Positions 1-6,157 of a stretch of DNA of 11,304 bases are shown here, in pieces. The stretch spans positions 1 through 11,304 of the forward strand of contig JAFUJG010000046.1 of assembly GCA_017468215.1 (NCBI GenBank), read 5' to 3'. Under the pieces are notes generated by a model. The model was given only the letters and a program-made list of their open reading frames with translations, did not search any database and was not told the DNA's origin. Source of the DNA: Clostridia bacterium. Lineage in GTDB: Bacteria > Bacillota > Clostridia > UMGS1883. The position numbers and the translations under genes are program-made. Position 1 is the stretch's first letter. Every line of letters starts with the position of its first letter.

Positions 1-12
1 GAGGGCATTATT

Positions 13-594
13 ATGAATGTTAACAGAACAAGAAAAATAGCCGTTACAGCAATGCTTTCGGCTGTTGCAGCAATACTCATGTTTATACAGATACCCGTTG
101 GCATTATGCCTGCGTTTATTAAGCTCGATATTTCGGAGCTGCCTGCACTTATTGCATCAATGGCTCTGGGCCCTTGGTGGGGTGTGGCGGTTTGCGGTGT
201 AAAAAACGTGCTGCATATGCTTAACTCCACTACCGCATATGTTGGCGAGCTGAGTAACTTTTTATTGGGCGTGGCGTTTGTGCTTCCCGTAGGCTATATT
301 TACAAGCAGAACAAAACAAAAGCAACAGCTGTTATAAGCCTTGTGGCGGGCTCTATGGCAATGGCAGCAGCAAGCTTTTTTATAAATTATTTCATAACAT
401 ATCCTTTGTATGATTTATTTGTGCTTAAAAAAGAAATAATCATCAGCATGTACAGTGCAATCCTGCCCTGGGCAGACACATTGTGGGAATGTCTTCTTGT
501 TTTCAATGTTCCTTTTACGTTTGTAAAGGGTATTATCTGCTCGGCTGTGACAATGGTTATCTATAAAAGAATATCCAATATGATTAAAAGGTAG
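13..594 (+). CDS. ribU: RibU-like ECF transporter substrate-binding (S) component, riboflavin
   Basis: This 193-residue, very hydrophobic protein has the look of the S component of an energy-coupling factor transporter. Such proteins bind the vitamin in the membrane and work with a shared EcfA/A'/T module, which is not in this window. The RibU-type signature is visible: KLDISELPALI at residues 37-47, a Gly/Trp-rich ALGPWWGV turn, a KN pair near 64-65, and TTAYVGELSNF at 73-83. About five to six membrane segments are apparent. The ATG at 13 has a GAGGG ribosome binding site at 1-5 with 7-nt spacing. An FMN riboswitch is often found upstream of ribU, but that region is outside the window. The length is normal for the family (about 190). 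The riboflavin assignment rests on motif memory; another ECF S component is the main alternative. Confidence 0.88.
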   Translation: MNVNRTRKIAVTAMLSAVAAILMFIQIPVGIMPAFIKLDISELPALIASMALGPWWGVAVCGVKNVLHMLNSTTAYVGELSNFLLGVAFVLPVGYIYKQNKTKATAVISLVAGSMAMAAASFFINYFITYPLYDLFVLKKEIIISMYSAILPWADTLWECLLVFNVPFTFVKGIICSAVTMVIYKRISNMIKR

Positions 595-610
595 CATCGG
601 CTACCTTTTT
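586..610 (+). terminator. Intrinsic terminator of ribU, overlapping its stop codon
   Basis: A perfect 10-bp stem (arms 586-595 and 600-609, left arm AAAAGGTAGC) with a 4-nt ATCG loop is followed by a T run. The TAG stop of ribU (592-594) lies inside the left arm, so the terminator begins within the coding sequence. It separates ribU from spoIIR. Confidence 0.85.
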
Positions 611-626
611 ACATTGTTTGTTTTTT

Positions 627-656
627 GTATAAATTGAGAAAAAAGGGGAAATAATT
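627..656 (+). promoter_or_regulatory. Candidate sigma-F (forespore) promoter of spoIIR
   Basis: GTATA at 627-631 is followed by a 15-nt spacer and GGAAATAATT at 647-656. The Bacillus subtilis sigma-F consensus is roughly GYATA-N15-GGNRANAHTR, so this matches at every position except the last. No sigma-A-like TTGACA/TATAAT pair is seen in the same gap. In B. subtilis spoIIR is known to be transcribed by sigma-F, which agrees. The spoIIR start codon lies about 25 nt downstream. Confidence 0.72.
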
Positions 657-681
657 CAGATATATTAAGGAGTTGATATAT

Positions 682-1236
682 TTGAAAAAAATTGCATTGG
701 TTATTCTTGCATCATTGCTTTTGACCACATCAATAGTCGGTTATTCGGAGGAATTGTCAGAGGAGCTTTCCGAAGGCATTGTAAGGGTGCATATTATAGC
801 AAACAGCAACTCGCCTGCAGACCAGGCGGTGAAAATAAAGGTCCGTGACGAGGTGCTTAAAGCCATGGAAAGCTTTGCAACCAAGGAGGAGGTAGGGGCA
901 AATCTTGATTTGTTTGAACAAATTGCCGACAGCGTTCTTGGAGAGGAAGGCTTTGAGTATCAATCCCGGGCAGAAATGGGTATGTTCGACTTCCCCACAA
1001 AGCATTATGACGGCTTTTCGCTTCCTAAAGGAAGATACAACGCAGTTAGGATAAAGCTTGGAGATGCCGAGGGCGACAATTGGTGGTGTGTGCTTTTTCC
1101 GCCTCTTTGCATGGTGGAAGGCGCAACTGAGCAGGAGGAGCTACTTCGTGAGACCTTTGGCGAAAATTACGATGTAATTTCACAGGAGGGCAGCCTGCCT
1201 GTAAGAATAAAATTTAAGATAGCCGAGCTTTTTTAA
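682..1236 (+). CDS. spoIIR: Stage II sporulation protein R (SpoIIR)
   Basis: SpoIIR is a forespore-secreted signal that triggers the SpoIIGA protease to process pro-sigma-E in the mother cell. The 184-residue protein begins with a signal peptide (MKK then a hydrophobic run to about residue 20). The family hallmarks follow: RVHIIANSNSPADQ at 35-48, FPTKHYDGFSLPKGRYNAVRI around 104-124, and NWWCVLFPPLC at 133-143. I chose the TTG at 682 because the AAGGAG at 667-672 sits 9 nt upstream; the in-frame TTG at 673 touches that site and could not be used with it. The protein is shorter than B. subtilis SpoIIR (about 220 residues) but the core is complete. An EELSEELSE mini-repeat sits just after the predicted signal-peptide cleavage region. 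A sigma-F-like promoter precedes it. Confidence 0.93.
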   Translation: MKKIALVILASLLLTTSIVGYSEELSEELSEGIVRVHIIANSNSPADQAVKIKVRDEVLKAMESFATKEEVGANLDLFEQIADSVLGEEGFEYQSRAEMGMFDFPTKHYDGFSLPKGRYNAVRIKLGDAEGDNWWCVLFPPLCMVEGATEQEELLRETFGENYDVISQEGSLPVRIKFKIAELF

Positions 1237-1240
1237 AAAC

Positions 1241-1269
1241 TTGACTACAAAAACAAAAAGGAATATAAT
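1241..1269 (+). promoter_or_regulatory. Sigma-A promoter of trmB
   Basis: TTGACT at 1241-1246, a 17-nt spacer, and a perfect TATAAT at 1264-1269. It starts 5 nt after the spoIIR stop codon and gives trmB a short leader of about 25 nt. It makes trmB independent of the sporulation promoter upstream. Confidence 0.85.
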
Positions 1270-1302
1270 AAATAGTTGAAAATCCTTTTTGGAGGTTTGA
1301 CT

Positions 1303-1929
1303 ATGAGGCAGAGAAACAGAAAGCATCTTGACGAAAGACTGGAAAGCTGTTCTGCACTTTATTCTGACAGTGCAGATATTTTAGATAAAGATTTTTTAAA
1401 ACATCCTTTGCACATGGAAATCGGCTGCGGTAAGGGAAGGTTTATCACAACTCTTGCATCCCTTAACCCCGATATCCATTACATAGCAAGTGAGATGATT
1501 GCAAACATTATTGTGCTTGCCGCAGAAAAGGCACAGGCAATGGAGCTTGATAACATAAGATTTATATCGGGCAACGTACAGTATATGGCCGATTCTATCC
1601 CCCAAGGCAGTGTGGACCGTATTTATCTTAACTTTTCTGACCCCTGGCCAAAGGACAGGCATGCAAAAAGAAGGCTGACACACAAAAACTTTCTTGATTT
1701 GTACGACAGGCTTCTTGCAGAGGATGGCGAGATCCACTTCAAAACAGACAACCGAGCTTTGTTTGATTTTTCCCTCGAAAGTTTTAAAGAAAACGGATGG
1801 GAGCTTGATGAGGTTACAAGCGATTTGCACAACAGTAATTTTGAAGGTAACATCATGACCGAGTACGAGGAAAAGTTCTCGGGCTTGGGCTTTACAATAA
1901 ACCGACTTGTTGCCAGAAGAAAAAAATAA
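1303..1929 (+). CDS. trmB: tRNA (guanine-N7)-methyltransferase TrmB
   Basis: TrmB methylates G46 in the variable loop of many tRNAs using S-adenosylmethionine. The 208-residue protein shows the Rossmann SAM-binding motif GCGKG at 41-45, the family signature FSDPWPKDRHAKRRL at 111-125, KTDN at 147-150 and MTEYE at 185-189. These residues cover both the catalytic and tRNA-binding parts, and the length is typical. The frame is open upstream to a TTG at 1276, but the ATG at 1303 has a GGAGG at 1291-1295 with 7-nt spacing, so this start is chosen. It has its own sigma-A promoter and no partner gene in an operon. A tRNA-Leu gene lies convergent just downstream, which may be coincidental. Confidence 0.96.
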   Translation: MRQRNRKHLDERLESCSALYSDSADILDKDFLKHPLHMEIGCGKGRFITTLASLNPDIHYIASEMIANIIVLAAEKAQAMELDNIRFISGNVQYMADSIPQGSVDRIYLNFSDPWPKDRHAKRRLTHKNFLDLYDRLLAEDGEIHFKTDNRALFDFSLESFKENGWELDEVTSDLHNSNFEGNIMTEYEEKFSGLGFTINRLVARRKK

Positions 1930-1940
1930 AATCCGCTTTA

Positions 1941-2027
1941 TTTCATGTGCGGAGCACATTTCATACTCCGTAAGGAGTATTTCACACACGAAGTGTATTT
2001 CATTCGTTTTTAAAAAACGAATTTCAT
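1941..2027. repeat. Array of four small hairpins separated by TTTCAT/TTTCAC
   Basis: Five copies of TTTCAT or TTTCAC begin at 1941, 1959, 1980, 1998 and 2022 (spacing 18, 21, 18 and 24 nt). Between successive copies lie four unrelated short palindromes: ATGTGC/GCACAT (1945-1959), ATACTCC/GGAGTAT (1963-1980), ACAC/GTGT (1986-1996) and ATTCGTTTTT with its complement (2002-2022). Loops are GGA, GTAA or GAA. Stem sequences differ while linkers are conserved, so this is a modular array, not a simple tandem repeat. It lies between the trmB stop and the shared terminator. Function is unknown to me. Confidence 0.75.
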
Positions 2028-2029
2028 TG

Positions 2030-2061
2030 AAAAAAGGCACTTCGTAAGAAGTGCCTTTTTT
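2030..2061. terminator. Two-way intrinsic terminator shared by trmB and tRNA-Leu
   Basis: A perfect 14-bp stem (arms 2030-2043 and 2048-2061, core GGCACTTC/GAAGTGCC) with a GTAA loop has A runs on the left and T runs on the right. It therefore gives a U tail on either strand. It ends trmB transcription on the + strand and tRNA-Leu transcription on the - strand, beginning 2 nt after the tRNA CCA end. The GTAA loop matches one used in the adjacent hairpin array. Confidence 0.93.
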
Positions 2062-2062
2062 C

Positions 2063-2150
2063 TGGTGCCCGAGACCGGAATCGAACCGGTACGGCTTTAA
2101 GGGCCGCAGGATTTTAAGTCCTGTGCGTCTGCCAGTTCCGCCACTCGGGC
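2063..2150 (-). tRNA. tRNA-Leu, anticodon UAA
   Basis: On the - strand this 88-nt sequence folds as a class II tRNA. The acceptor stem is GCCCGAG/CTCGGGC with discriminator A, and the D arm contains a GTGGCGGAA-type stretch. The anticodon stem CAGGA/TCCTG has loop CTTAAAA, giving anticodon TAA, which reads UUA (and UUG by wobble). The long variable arm closed by CGGC/GCCG is typical of tRNA-Leu, and the T arm is ACCGG/CCGGT. The 3' CCA is encoded (2063-2065). It has its own promoter and terminator and appears as a single-gene unit. Confidence 0.97.
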
Positions 2151-2161
2151 GAGCATGGTTT

Positions 2162-2190
2162 ATTATAACAAATAATTTTTTAGTTGTCAA
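2162..2190 (-). promoter_or_regulatory. Consensus sigma-A promoter of tRNA-Leu
   Basis: Read on the - strand: perfect TTGACA (2185-2190), a 17-nt A/T-rich spacer, and perfect TATAAT (2162-2167). The tRNA 5' end at 2150 lies 11 nt beyond the -10 box, so the precursor leader would be only a few bases. This is a very strong promoter, as expected for a tRNA. Confidence 0.93.
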
Positions 2191-2208
2191 TACGAAAAAT
2201 CAGAATGG

Positions 2209-3297
2209 ATGATAGAAATGGAAAAATTCACGCAGTACTGCTCGGCTACTGTTACAGGAAGCGGAAACAATAACGGACTGAATCTTAAAGCAAACAGCGA
2301 ATATGTTTTTAAAAGCTATTATAAGCTCAGATACGAAGGCTTGGACACATATAGGCTTTTCTTTGTAAACAAGGTTGACTCAACAGGCAACTGCAGGGCT
2401 GAAAAGCTTGGCGATGCCTTTGAGATATGTGAGGCATATGCGGCATATTCTCTCGACAAGGAAGTTGAAACCGACAGAGTTGATATAACCTTTGACAAAA
2501 ATAGGACAAAGTGTGTTACTCCGGGCGAGGCTTACAGCACAGATGAGTTTAACTTTACATATAACAAGGCAGGATATATGGTGCTTGTTTTTAAGGTTAA
2601 GTGCACCCTAAGAAAGTTCCTGCCTGCCACTAACGAAAGCATGACAACAGGACGCACCTTTGAAAACGGCAAGGAAATCTGGTGTGACAACTTTGCTCTG
2701 AGACCCGCTTTTGTAGGAATTAAGCGTGAATTTAAAAAGACCGTAGGCTTCTGGGGTGATTCCATAACCCAGGGAAGCCGCACGGGAATGGACAAATACG
2801 AGGCATGGGTACACCGCATAGGACACGCTCTTAGTGAGGATATAAGCGTGTGGAATTTAGGCATGGGCTGGGCAAGGGCATATGATTCTTCTCTTGGAGG
2901 AGTTTTCGCCCAAAAAGCGGCTATGTGTGATGAGGTTTTCATGTGCTTTGGTGTTAATGATATCCGTTCCGGCGGACGGCTGGCAGATGAGGTTATTGCT
3001 GATATCAAAAAGGCAGAAAAGCTCCTTCGGGATGAAAACAGGGCAATAAAAGTGCACCTTCTTACTGTACCTCCCTTTAACATGAGCGAGTTTGAGGAAG
3101 CACAACGAAAAAAGGTTAATGAATACATAAAATCCAGAGATGACTATTTTGACATTGCCGCATGTCTTGAAAGCGATAATATGGGCAGTGTAAAGAGCGA
3201 ATATATGACAAACAGCGATGACGCACATCCTAACGGAGAAGGCGGAAGGGTTATTTGCGAAGCCTTTATGGCGTGGAGTAGTGATAAAAAGTGGTAA
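2209..3297 (+). CDS. SGNH/GDSL-type esterase-like hydrolase with N-terminal beta domain
   Basis: The C-terminal half is an SGNH hydrolase. It has block I GDSITQG with the nucleophile Ser185, a block II Gly (NLGMGWARAYD), block III GVND around 248-251, and block V DDAHPN with Asp337 and His340 completing the triad. Such enzymes cleave ester groups, often acetyl groups on sugars. Residues 1-180 look like a beta-rich domain of the carbohydrate-binding or jelly-roll type and carry no motif I can name. There is no signal peptide, so it should be cytoplasmic. At 362 residues it is consistent with two-domain SGNH proteins. No good ribosome binding site precedes 2209; an ATG at 2218 in the same frame is possible. 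It heads a four-gene operon and overlaps the VanZ-like gene by 7 nt. The substrate cannot be stated. Confidence 0.85.
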   Translation: MIEMEKFTQYCSATVTGSGNNNGLNLKANSEYVFKSYYKLRYEGLDTYRLFFVNKVDSTGNCRAEKLGDAFEICEAYAAYSLDKEVETDRVDITFDKNRTKCVTPGEAYSTDEFNFTYNKAGYMVLVFKVKCTLRKFLPATNESMTTGRTFENGKEIWCDNFALRPAFVGIKREFKKTVGFWGDSITQGSRTGMDKYEAWVHRIGHALSEDISVWNLGMGWARAYDSSLGGVFAQKAAMCDEVFMCFGVNDIRSGGRLADEVIADIKKAEKLLRDENRAIKVHLLTVPPFNMSEFEEAQRKKVNEYIKSRDDYFDIAACLESDNMGSVKSEYMTNSDDAHPNGEGGRVICEAFMAWSSDKKW

Positions 3298-3764
3298 AAA
3301 AGATTGTTTTATGGGGGCTTGTAATAGCGTGCATGGTGACGATTTTTTCGTTTTCGCATCAGAGTGCGGCAGTCTCTCACGATTTAAGCAATACGTTGCT
3401 GTGTCGAATATTGAATGCAATTGGATATTTTGAAAAAATGCCGAGAACTGCAATGCTGGAAACTGTTGAAATGCTGCATTTTGCCATAAGAAAAGCGGCT
3501 CACTTTTCGATATATGCACTTTTGGGAGTGCTGGTGTACCTGCTTATGCGTACAGGTCATGATATAAAAAACAGGTTATGCATGACCTTTGCACCCTTAG
3601 TGTGTGCACTGTACGCTGTGACAGACGAGCTGCATCAGCTGTTTATCCCCGGAAGAAGCGGCGAAGTACGTGATGTTGCAATTGATACGCTGGGTGCTTT
3701 GGCAGGAGTTGTGCTTGCGGCTGCTTTTTACACTTTGTGGCGGAGGATGGTTAAAAATGATTGA
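3291..3764 (+). CDS. VanZ-like family integral membrane protein
   Basis: This 157-residue protein has an N-terminal membrane segment ending in FSFSHQS and the VanZ signature RKAAHFSIYALLG (67-79). It also has YAVTDELHQLFIPGRSGEVRD (108-128) and the ID pair near 131-132, within about four membrane segments. VanZ itself gives low-level teicoplanin resistance, but most family members in Clostridia have no known role, so no resistance function is claimed. It starts at GTG 3291, overlapping the SGNH gene by 7 nt, with a GGAG at 3275-3278; translation coupling is likely. It overlaps the next gene by 8 nt. Confidence 0.9.
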   Translation: MVKKIVLWGLVIACMVTIFSFSHQSAAVSHDLSNTLLCRILNAIGYFEKMPRTAMLETVEMLHFAIRKAAHFSIYALLGVLVYLLMRTGHDIKNRLCMTFAPLVCALYAVTDELHQLFIPGRSGEVRDVAIDTLGALAGVVLAAAFYTLWRRMVKND

Positions 3765-4452
3765 TTTACATACACATATTCTGTTCGATATTGACGATGG
3801 AGCAGAAAGCATAGAGGACTCGTTGGCGATTCTTTCACGTGCAGAAAAAAGGGGCATTACAAAAGCTGTTGTGACACCGCATTTTACCCTTGGTGACGAC
3901 GTGGAAAGCTTTTTAAAAAAGCGTAAGGAGCGGACTGAACAGCTAAAAGAGGAACTCTCCAAAAATAATATCAGCATAGAACTTTGTGAAGGAGCAGAGG
4001 TATATATTACCGACGAGATATATAACGAAACAAGGCTTAAGGAGCTTACTATCGGAACAAGCGGAGTAATGCTTTCCGAGTTTAAATATCATTCTCTTAA
4101 AATTGACAAGTTCCTGGATTATATTGAGGAGATTTTGTTTAATAATGTTAAGGTTTTAATTGCACATCCTGAGCGTTACACCTATCTGTATGGACGGGAA
4201 AGGCTTATAGATATGCTTATCAATAGAGGCGTAAGGTTTCAGGTCAATGCTATAAGCCTTTATGAAGAAGGCGAAGCCGGAGATTTTGCCCGCATGATGG
4301 TAACAAGCGGCAGAGCCTTTGCGGTGGGAAGCGATATACACCATGCCCGCTCAAAACGGCTTGATGCCATGGCAGAGTTTAATAAGAGTGAAAAGTGGAG
4401 AAGGCTGCTTTGGGATAATCCTTCAAAAATTTTTACAGGAGAGGTAAATTAA
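3757..4452 (+). CDS. PHP-fold tyrosine-protein phosphatase, CpsB/YwqE type
   Basis: CpsB/YwqE enzymes are metal-dependent phosphatases of the PHP fold that remove phosphate from the tyrosine kinases controlling exopolysaccharide export. The 231-residue protein shows DLHTHILFDIDDGAES at 3-18, VTPHFT at 39-44, a GAEVY segment, AHPER at 136-140 and DIHH at 193-196; together these supply the metal ligands. The frame is open from 3670, but the ATG at 3757 has GGAGG at 3742-3746 and begins exactly at the conserved MIDLHTH motif, so it is the start. It overlaps the VanZ-like gene by 8 nt. No tyrosine kinase or polysaccharide cluster is in the window, so the physiological target is unknown; a PHP histidinol-phosphatase-like role is a less likely alternative. 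Confidence 0.88.
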   Translation: MIDLHTHILFDIDDGAESIEDSLAILSRAEKRGITKAVVTPHFTLGDDVESFLKKRKERTEQLKEELSKNNISIELCEGAEVYITDEIYNETRLKELTIGTSGVMLSEFKYHSLKIDKFLDYIEEILFNNVKVLIAHPERYTYLYGRERLIDMLINRGVRFQVNAISLYEEGEAGDFARMMVTSGRAFAVGSDIHHARSKRLDAMAEFNKSEKWRRLLWDNPSKIFTGEVN

Positions 4453-4453
4453 C

Positions 4454-5320
4454 ATGTACACTATAACTATAGTTGGTCTGGGTCTTATAGGCGGTAGCCT
4501 GGCAAAAGCACTTAAAGGATGCCCCGATACAACAGTTTACGGAATAAACCACAGAAAAAGCGTTGTTGATATGGCGGTAGCTGACCGTGTTATTGCAAAC
4601 TGCGGTGAAAGCGATGACGAAATTCTTCAGAAAAGCGATATGGTTATCCTTTGTCTGTATCCTTCCTTGTGTGTTGACTTTGTCAAGGAACACATTAAAA
4701 ACTTTAAAAAAGGTGCACTGCTAACCGATGTGTGCGGTATAAAGGAAAAATTTGTAGCAGATATCAATTCTGTAATACGCCCCGATATGGAATTTGTAGG
4801 TGCGCACCCCATGGCGGGCAGAGAGGTGTATGGCTATGTGAACAGCTTGCCCACTTTGTTTAATAACTGTAACTTCCTTATAACACCCACCCCTGATAAC
4901 ACTGAGCAATCCATCAAGTGTGTGGAAAAGCTTGCAAAGTATGTGGGAGCAAAGAAAATTGTACGTATTTCACCTCATGACCATGACGAGATGATTGCAT
5001 ACACAAGTCAGCTGATGCACGTTATTGCAGTTGCTCTTTGCGACAACAAGCATATCGAAATTGCATCGAACTTTTCAGCAGGGTCGCTTCGTGACTGTAC
5101 ACGTGTAGCTGTTATAAACGAAATTTTGTGGAGCGAGCTGTTTATTGAAAACAAGGATGCACTCTGCATACTTATTGATGAAATGAAAGCAAGCCTTGAT
5201 AAAATTGAAAATGCAATAAAAGCTGAGGATTATGACACACTGAAAGCTATAATGAAGCGTGCAACCGAGGCAAAGCTTAAGTATCTGAACGGCGAAACAC
5301 ATATGAAACCCATAATGTAA
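4454..5320 (+). CDS. tyrA: Prephenate dehydrogenase (TyrA)
   Basis: TyrA oxidatively decarboxylates prephenate to 4-hydroxyphenylpyruvate with NAD+, the step committing carbon to tyrosine. The 288-residue protein has the nucleotide-binding GLGLIGGS at 8-15, the substrate-site GAHPMAG at 116-122, SPHDHDEMIAYTSQLMHVIA-region residues at 173-192 and FSAGSLRDCTRVA at 207-219, all diagnostic. There is no N-terminal chorismate mutase and no C-terminal ACT domain, so feedback control through ACT is not expected. It begins 1 nt after the PHP phosphatase stop, with AGGAGAGG at 4437-4444 inside the upstream gene. It is the last gene of the operon and is followed by a strong terminator. Its pairing with the phosphatase and VanZ-like gene has no obvious metabolic logic. 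Confidence 0.95.
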   Translation: MYTITIVGLGLIGGSLAKALKGCPDTTVYGINHRKSVVDMAVADRVIANCGESDDEILQKSDMVILCLYPSLCVDFVKEHIKNFKKGALLTDVCGIKEKFVADINSVIRPDMEFVGAHPMAGREVYGYVNSLPTLFNNCNFLITPTPDNTEQSIKCVEKLAKYVGAKKIVRISPHDHDEMIAYTSQLMHVIAVALCDNKHIEIASNFSAGSLRDCTRVAVINEILWSELFIENKDALCILIDEMKASLDKIENAIKAEDYDTLKAIMKRATEAKLKYLNGETHMKPIM

Positions 5321-5321
5321 C

Positions 5322-5356
5322 AAAAAACCGAAAGGATAAATCCCTTTCGGTTTTTT
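5322..5356. terminator. Two-way intrinsic terminator between tyrA and the S24 repressor
   Basis: A perfect 14-bp stem (arms 5322-5335 and 5343-5356, core CCGAAAGG/CCTTTCGG) with a 7-nt loop is flanked by A and T runs. It can end tyrA on the + strand and the convergent repressor gene on the - strand, whose stop codon it touches. Confidence 0.93.
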
Positions 5357-5951
5357 ATATTCGTGCTCTTAATTCAACAACCTTGCCTATTATTGTAACA
5401 GGCGTATTTTCTACCTCGTCGGGGGTAAAAAACAGTGGGTCATAGGCGGAATTAAGGGGCATAAGGATAAGCCCTGTATCACGGAAAATAACCTTTTTTA
5501 CCGTAGCGTCTGCATTGCCCACCAATGCCACGCATATATCTCCGCTGACCGCCTCTGCCTGCTTTTTTACAATAACGGTGTCGCCCTCCATCATCCTTGG
5601 AGCCATACTGTCGCCCTTGATGCGGAGTGCAAAATGCTCGCTGCGCTCATTTTCGGACAATACAACATCCTCGTAGCCCATAATATCCTCAACCGCCTCA
5701 GTAGGCAGACCTGCCCGCACATAACCCAGAACAGGTATGCTGAAGGCGGTTTTTTCGTTGCCTGTTCCGGTAAGATAATCGCAGCTTACGGAGAAAATTT
5801 TTGCAATGGATATAAGAGTTTCAAATTCGGGGCTGTTCTTGCCTTTTTCCCACATGGCAACTGTGGATTGGCATACCCCAAGCATATCTGCAAGCCTTTG
5901 CTGAGATATGTGCTCCTGCTTTCTTAAATTTTTAAGCTTTTCTCCGAACAT
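5355..5951 (-). CDS. Xre-family HTH repressor with S24 LexA-like autocleavage domain
   Basis: This 198-residue protein joins an N-terminal Xre helix-turn-helix (about residues 5-62, with SQQRLADMLGVCQSTVAMWE) to a LexA/UmuD-type S24 peptidase domain. The GDSM motif places the nucleophile Ser115, and TVKKV places the general base at Lys152. GYVRAG supplies an Ala80-Gly81 self-cleavage site. This is the layout of phage CI-type repressors and stress-responsive Xre-S24 regulators: RecA-stimulated cleavage after DNA damage would relieve repression (known for the family, inferred here). It is not LexA, whose DNA-binding domain is a winged helix. I chose the ATG at 5951 because GGGAGG at 5959-5964 lies 7 nt away; the frame extends to 5993 without support. 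It is divergent from a phage-like regulator gene, with candidate operators between them. Confidence 0.92.
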   Translation of the reverse strand: MFGEKLKNLRKQEHISQQRLADMLGVCQSTVAMWEKGKNSPEFETLISIAKIFSVSCDYLTGTGNEKTAFSIPVLGYVRAGLPTEAVEDIMGYEDVVLSENERSEHFALRIKGDSMAPRMMEGDTVIVKKQAEAVSGDICVALVGNADATVKKVIFRDTGLILMPLNSAYDPLFFTPDEVENTPVTIIGKVVELRARI

Positions 5952-6004
5952 ACGAAAACCTCCCGACACTCGTTTATACTTTAAGCAGTACATTTTATAG
6001 TACT

Positions 6005-6032
6005 ATTATATCATATAAAATGATAAAGTCAA
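6005..6032 (-). promoter_or_regulatory. Sigma-A promoter of the Xre-S24 repressor gene
   Basis: On the - strand: TTGACT (6027-6032), 16-nt spacer, TATAAT (6005-6010). The spacer holds the inverted repeat TATCA-N7-TGATA (6009-6025), so a protein bound there would block polymerase. The arrangement suggests autoregulation. Confidence 0.82.
6009..6025. promoter_or_regulatory. Candidate operator O1 (TATCA-N7-TGATA)
   Basis: A 17-bp inverted repeat centred on 6017 lies between the -10 and -35 boxes of the repressor promoter. The same half-sites and 7-nt spacing recur at 6104-6120. It is proposed as a binding site of the adjacent Xre-S24 protein; the binding itself is inferred. Confidence 0.55.
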
Positions 6033-6063
6033 TACCCATGCCACCAAAAACCACTAAAAACAT

Positions 6064-6074
6064 CATTTGAAATG
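6064..6074. promoter_or_regulatory. Palindrome CATTT-N-AAATG beside the + strand -35 box
   Basis: An 11-bp perfect palindrome directly precedes the TTGACA of the + strand promoter. The same motif recurs at 6128-6138, between the predicted transcription start and the ribosome binding site, and a near-match (CATAT-A-AAATG) is centred on O1 at 6012-6022. It may be an alternative or accessory operator, but A/T-rich palindromes of this size can arise by chance. Confidence 0.35.
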
Positions 6075-6103
6075 TTGACAATTAAGGGGATATGTGCTAA
6101 AAT
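6075..6103 (+). promoter_or_regulatory. Sigma-A promoter of the phage-like regulator gene
   Basis: Perfect TTGACA (6075-6080), 17-nt spacer, and TAAAAT (6098-6103, one mismatch). Expected start of transcription is near 6110, inside the second TATCA-N7-TGATA repeat. It is divergent from the repressor promoter, the -35 boxes being about 42 nt apart. Confidence 0.87.
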
Positions 6104-6120
6104 TATCACATCAGATGATA
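6104..6120. promoter_or_regulatory. Candidate operator O2 (TATCA-N7-TGATA)
   Basis: This is the second copy of the 17-bp inverted repeat, starting at the base after the -10 box and covering the expected +1 of the phage-like regulator gene. Its arms extend to AATTATCA/TGATAATT (6101-6123). Centre-to-centre distance from O1 is 95 bp, close to nine helical turns, so two bound dimers could face the same side of the DNA. Confidence 0.55.
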
Positions 6121-6157
6121 ATTTGAACATTTTAAATGAAAAGAAAGGAGAATTGCA

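Noticed and set aside
1941..2061. CRISPR array
   Set aside because: The linkers are only 5-6 nt, the intervening units are palindromes of varying length, and no cas gene is nearby.
1396..2190. Long - strand open frame of 264 codons across trmB and the tRNA
   Set aside because: It is antisense to clear TrmB motifs, runs through the tRNA and terminator, and its translation has no family features.
2532..3128. 198-codon - strand frame inside the SGNH gene
   Set aside because: The + strand frame carries all SGNH blocks; the antisense frame is Ser/Leu-rich noise with no ribosome binding site.
3291..3764. Vancomycin/teicoplanin resistance gene
   Set aside because: VanZ-like proteins are widespread in Clostridia outside resistance clusters, and no vanHAX, vanRS or related genes are present.
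5355..5951. Annotation as LexA
   Set aside because: The DNA-binding domain is an Xre-type HTH, not the LexA winged helix; only the S24 domain is shared.
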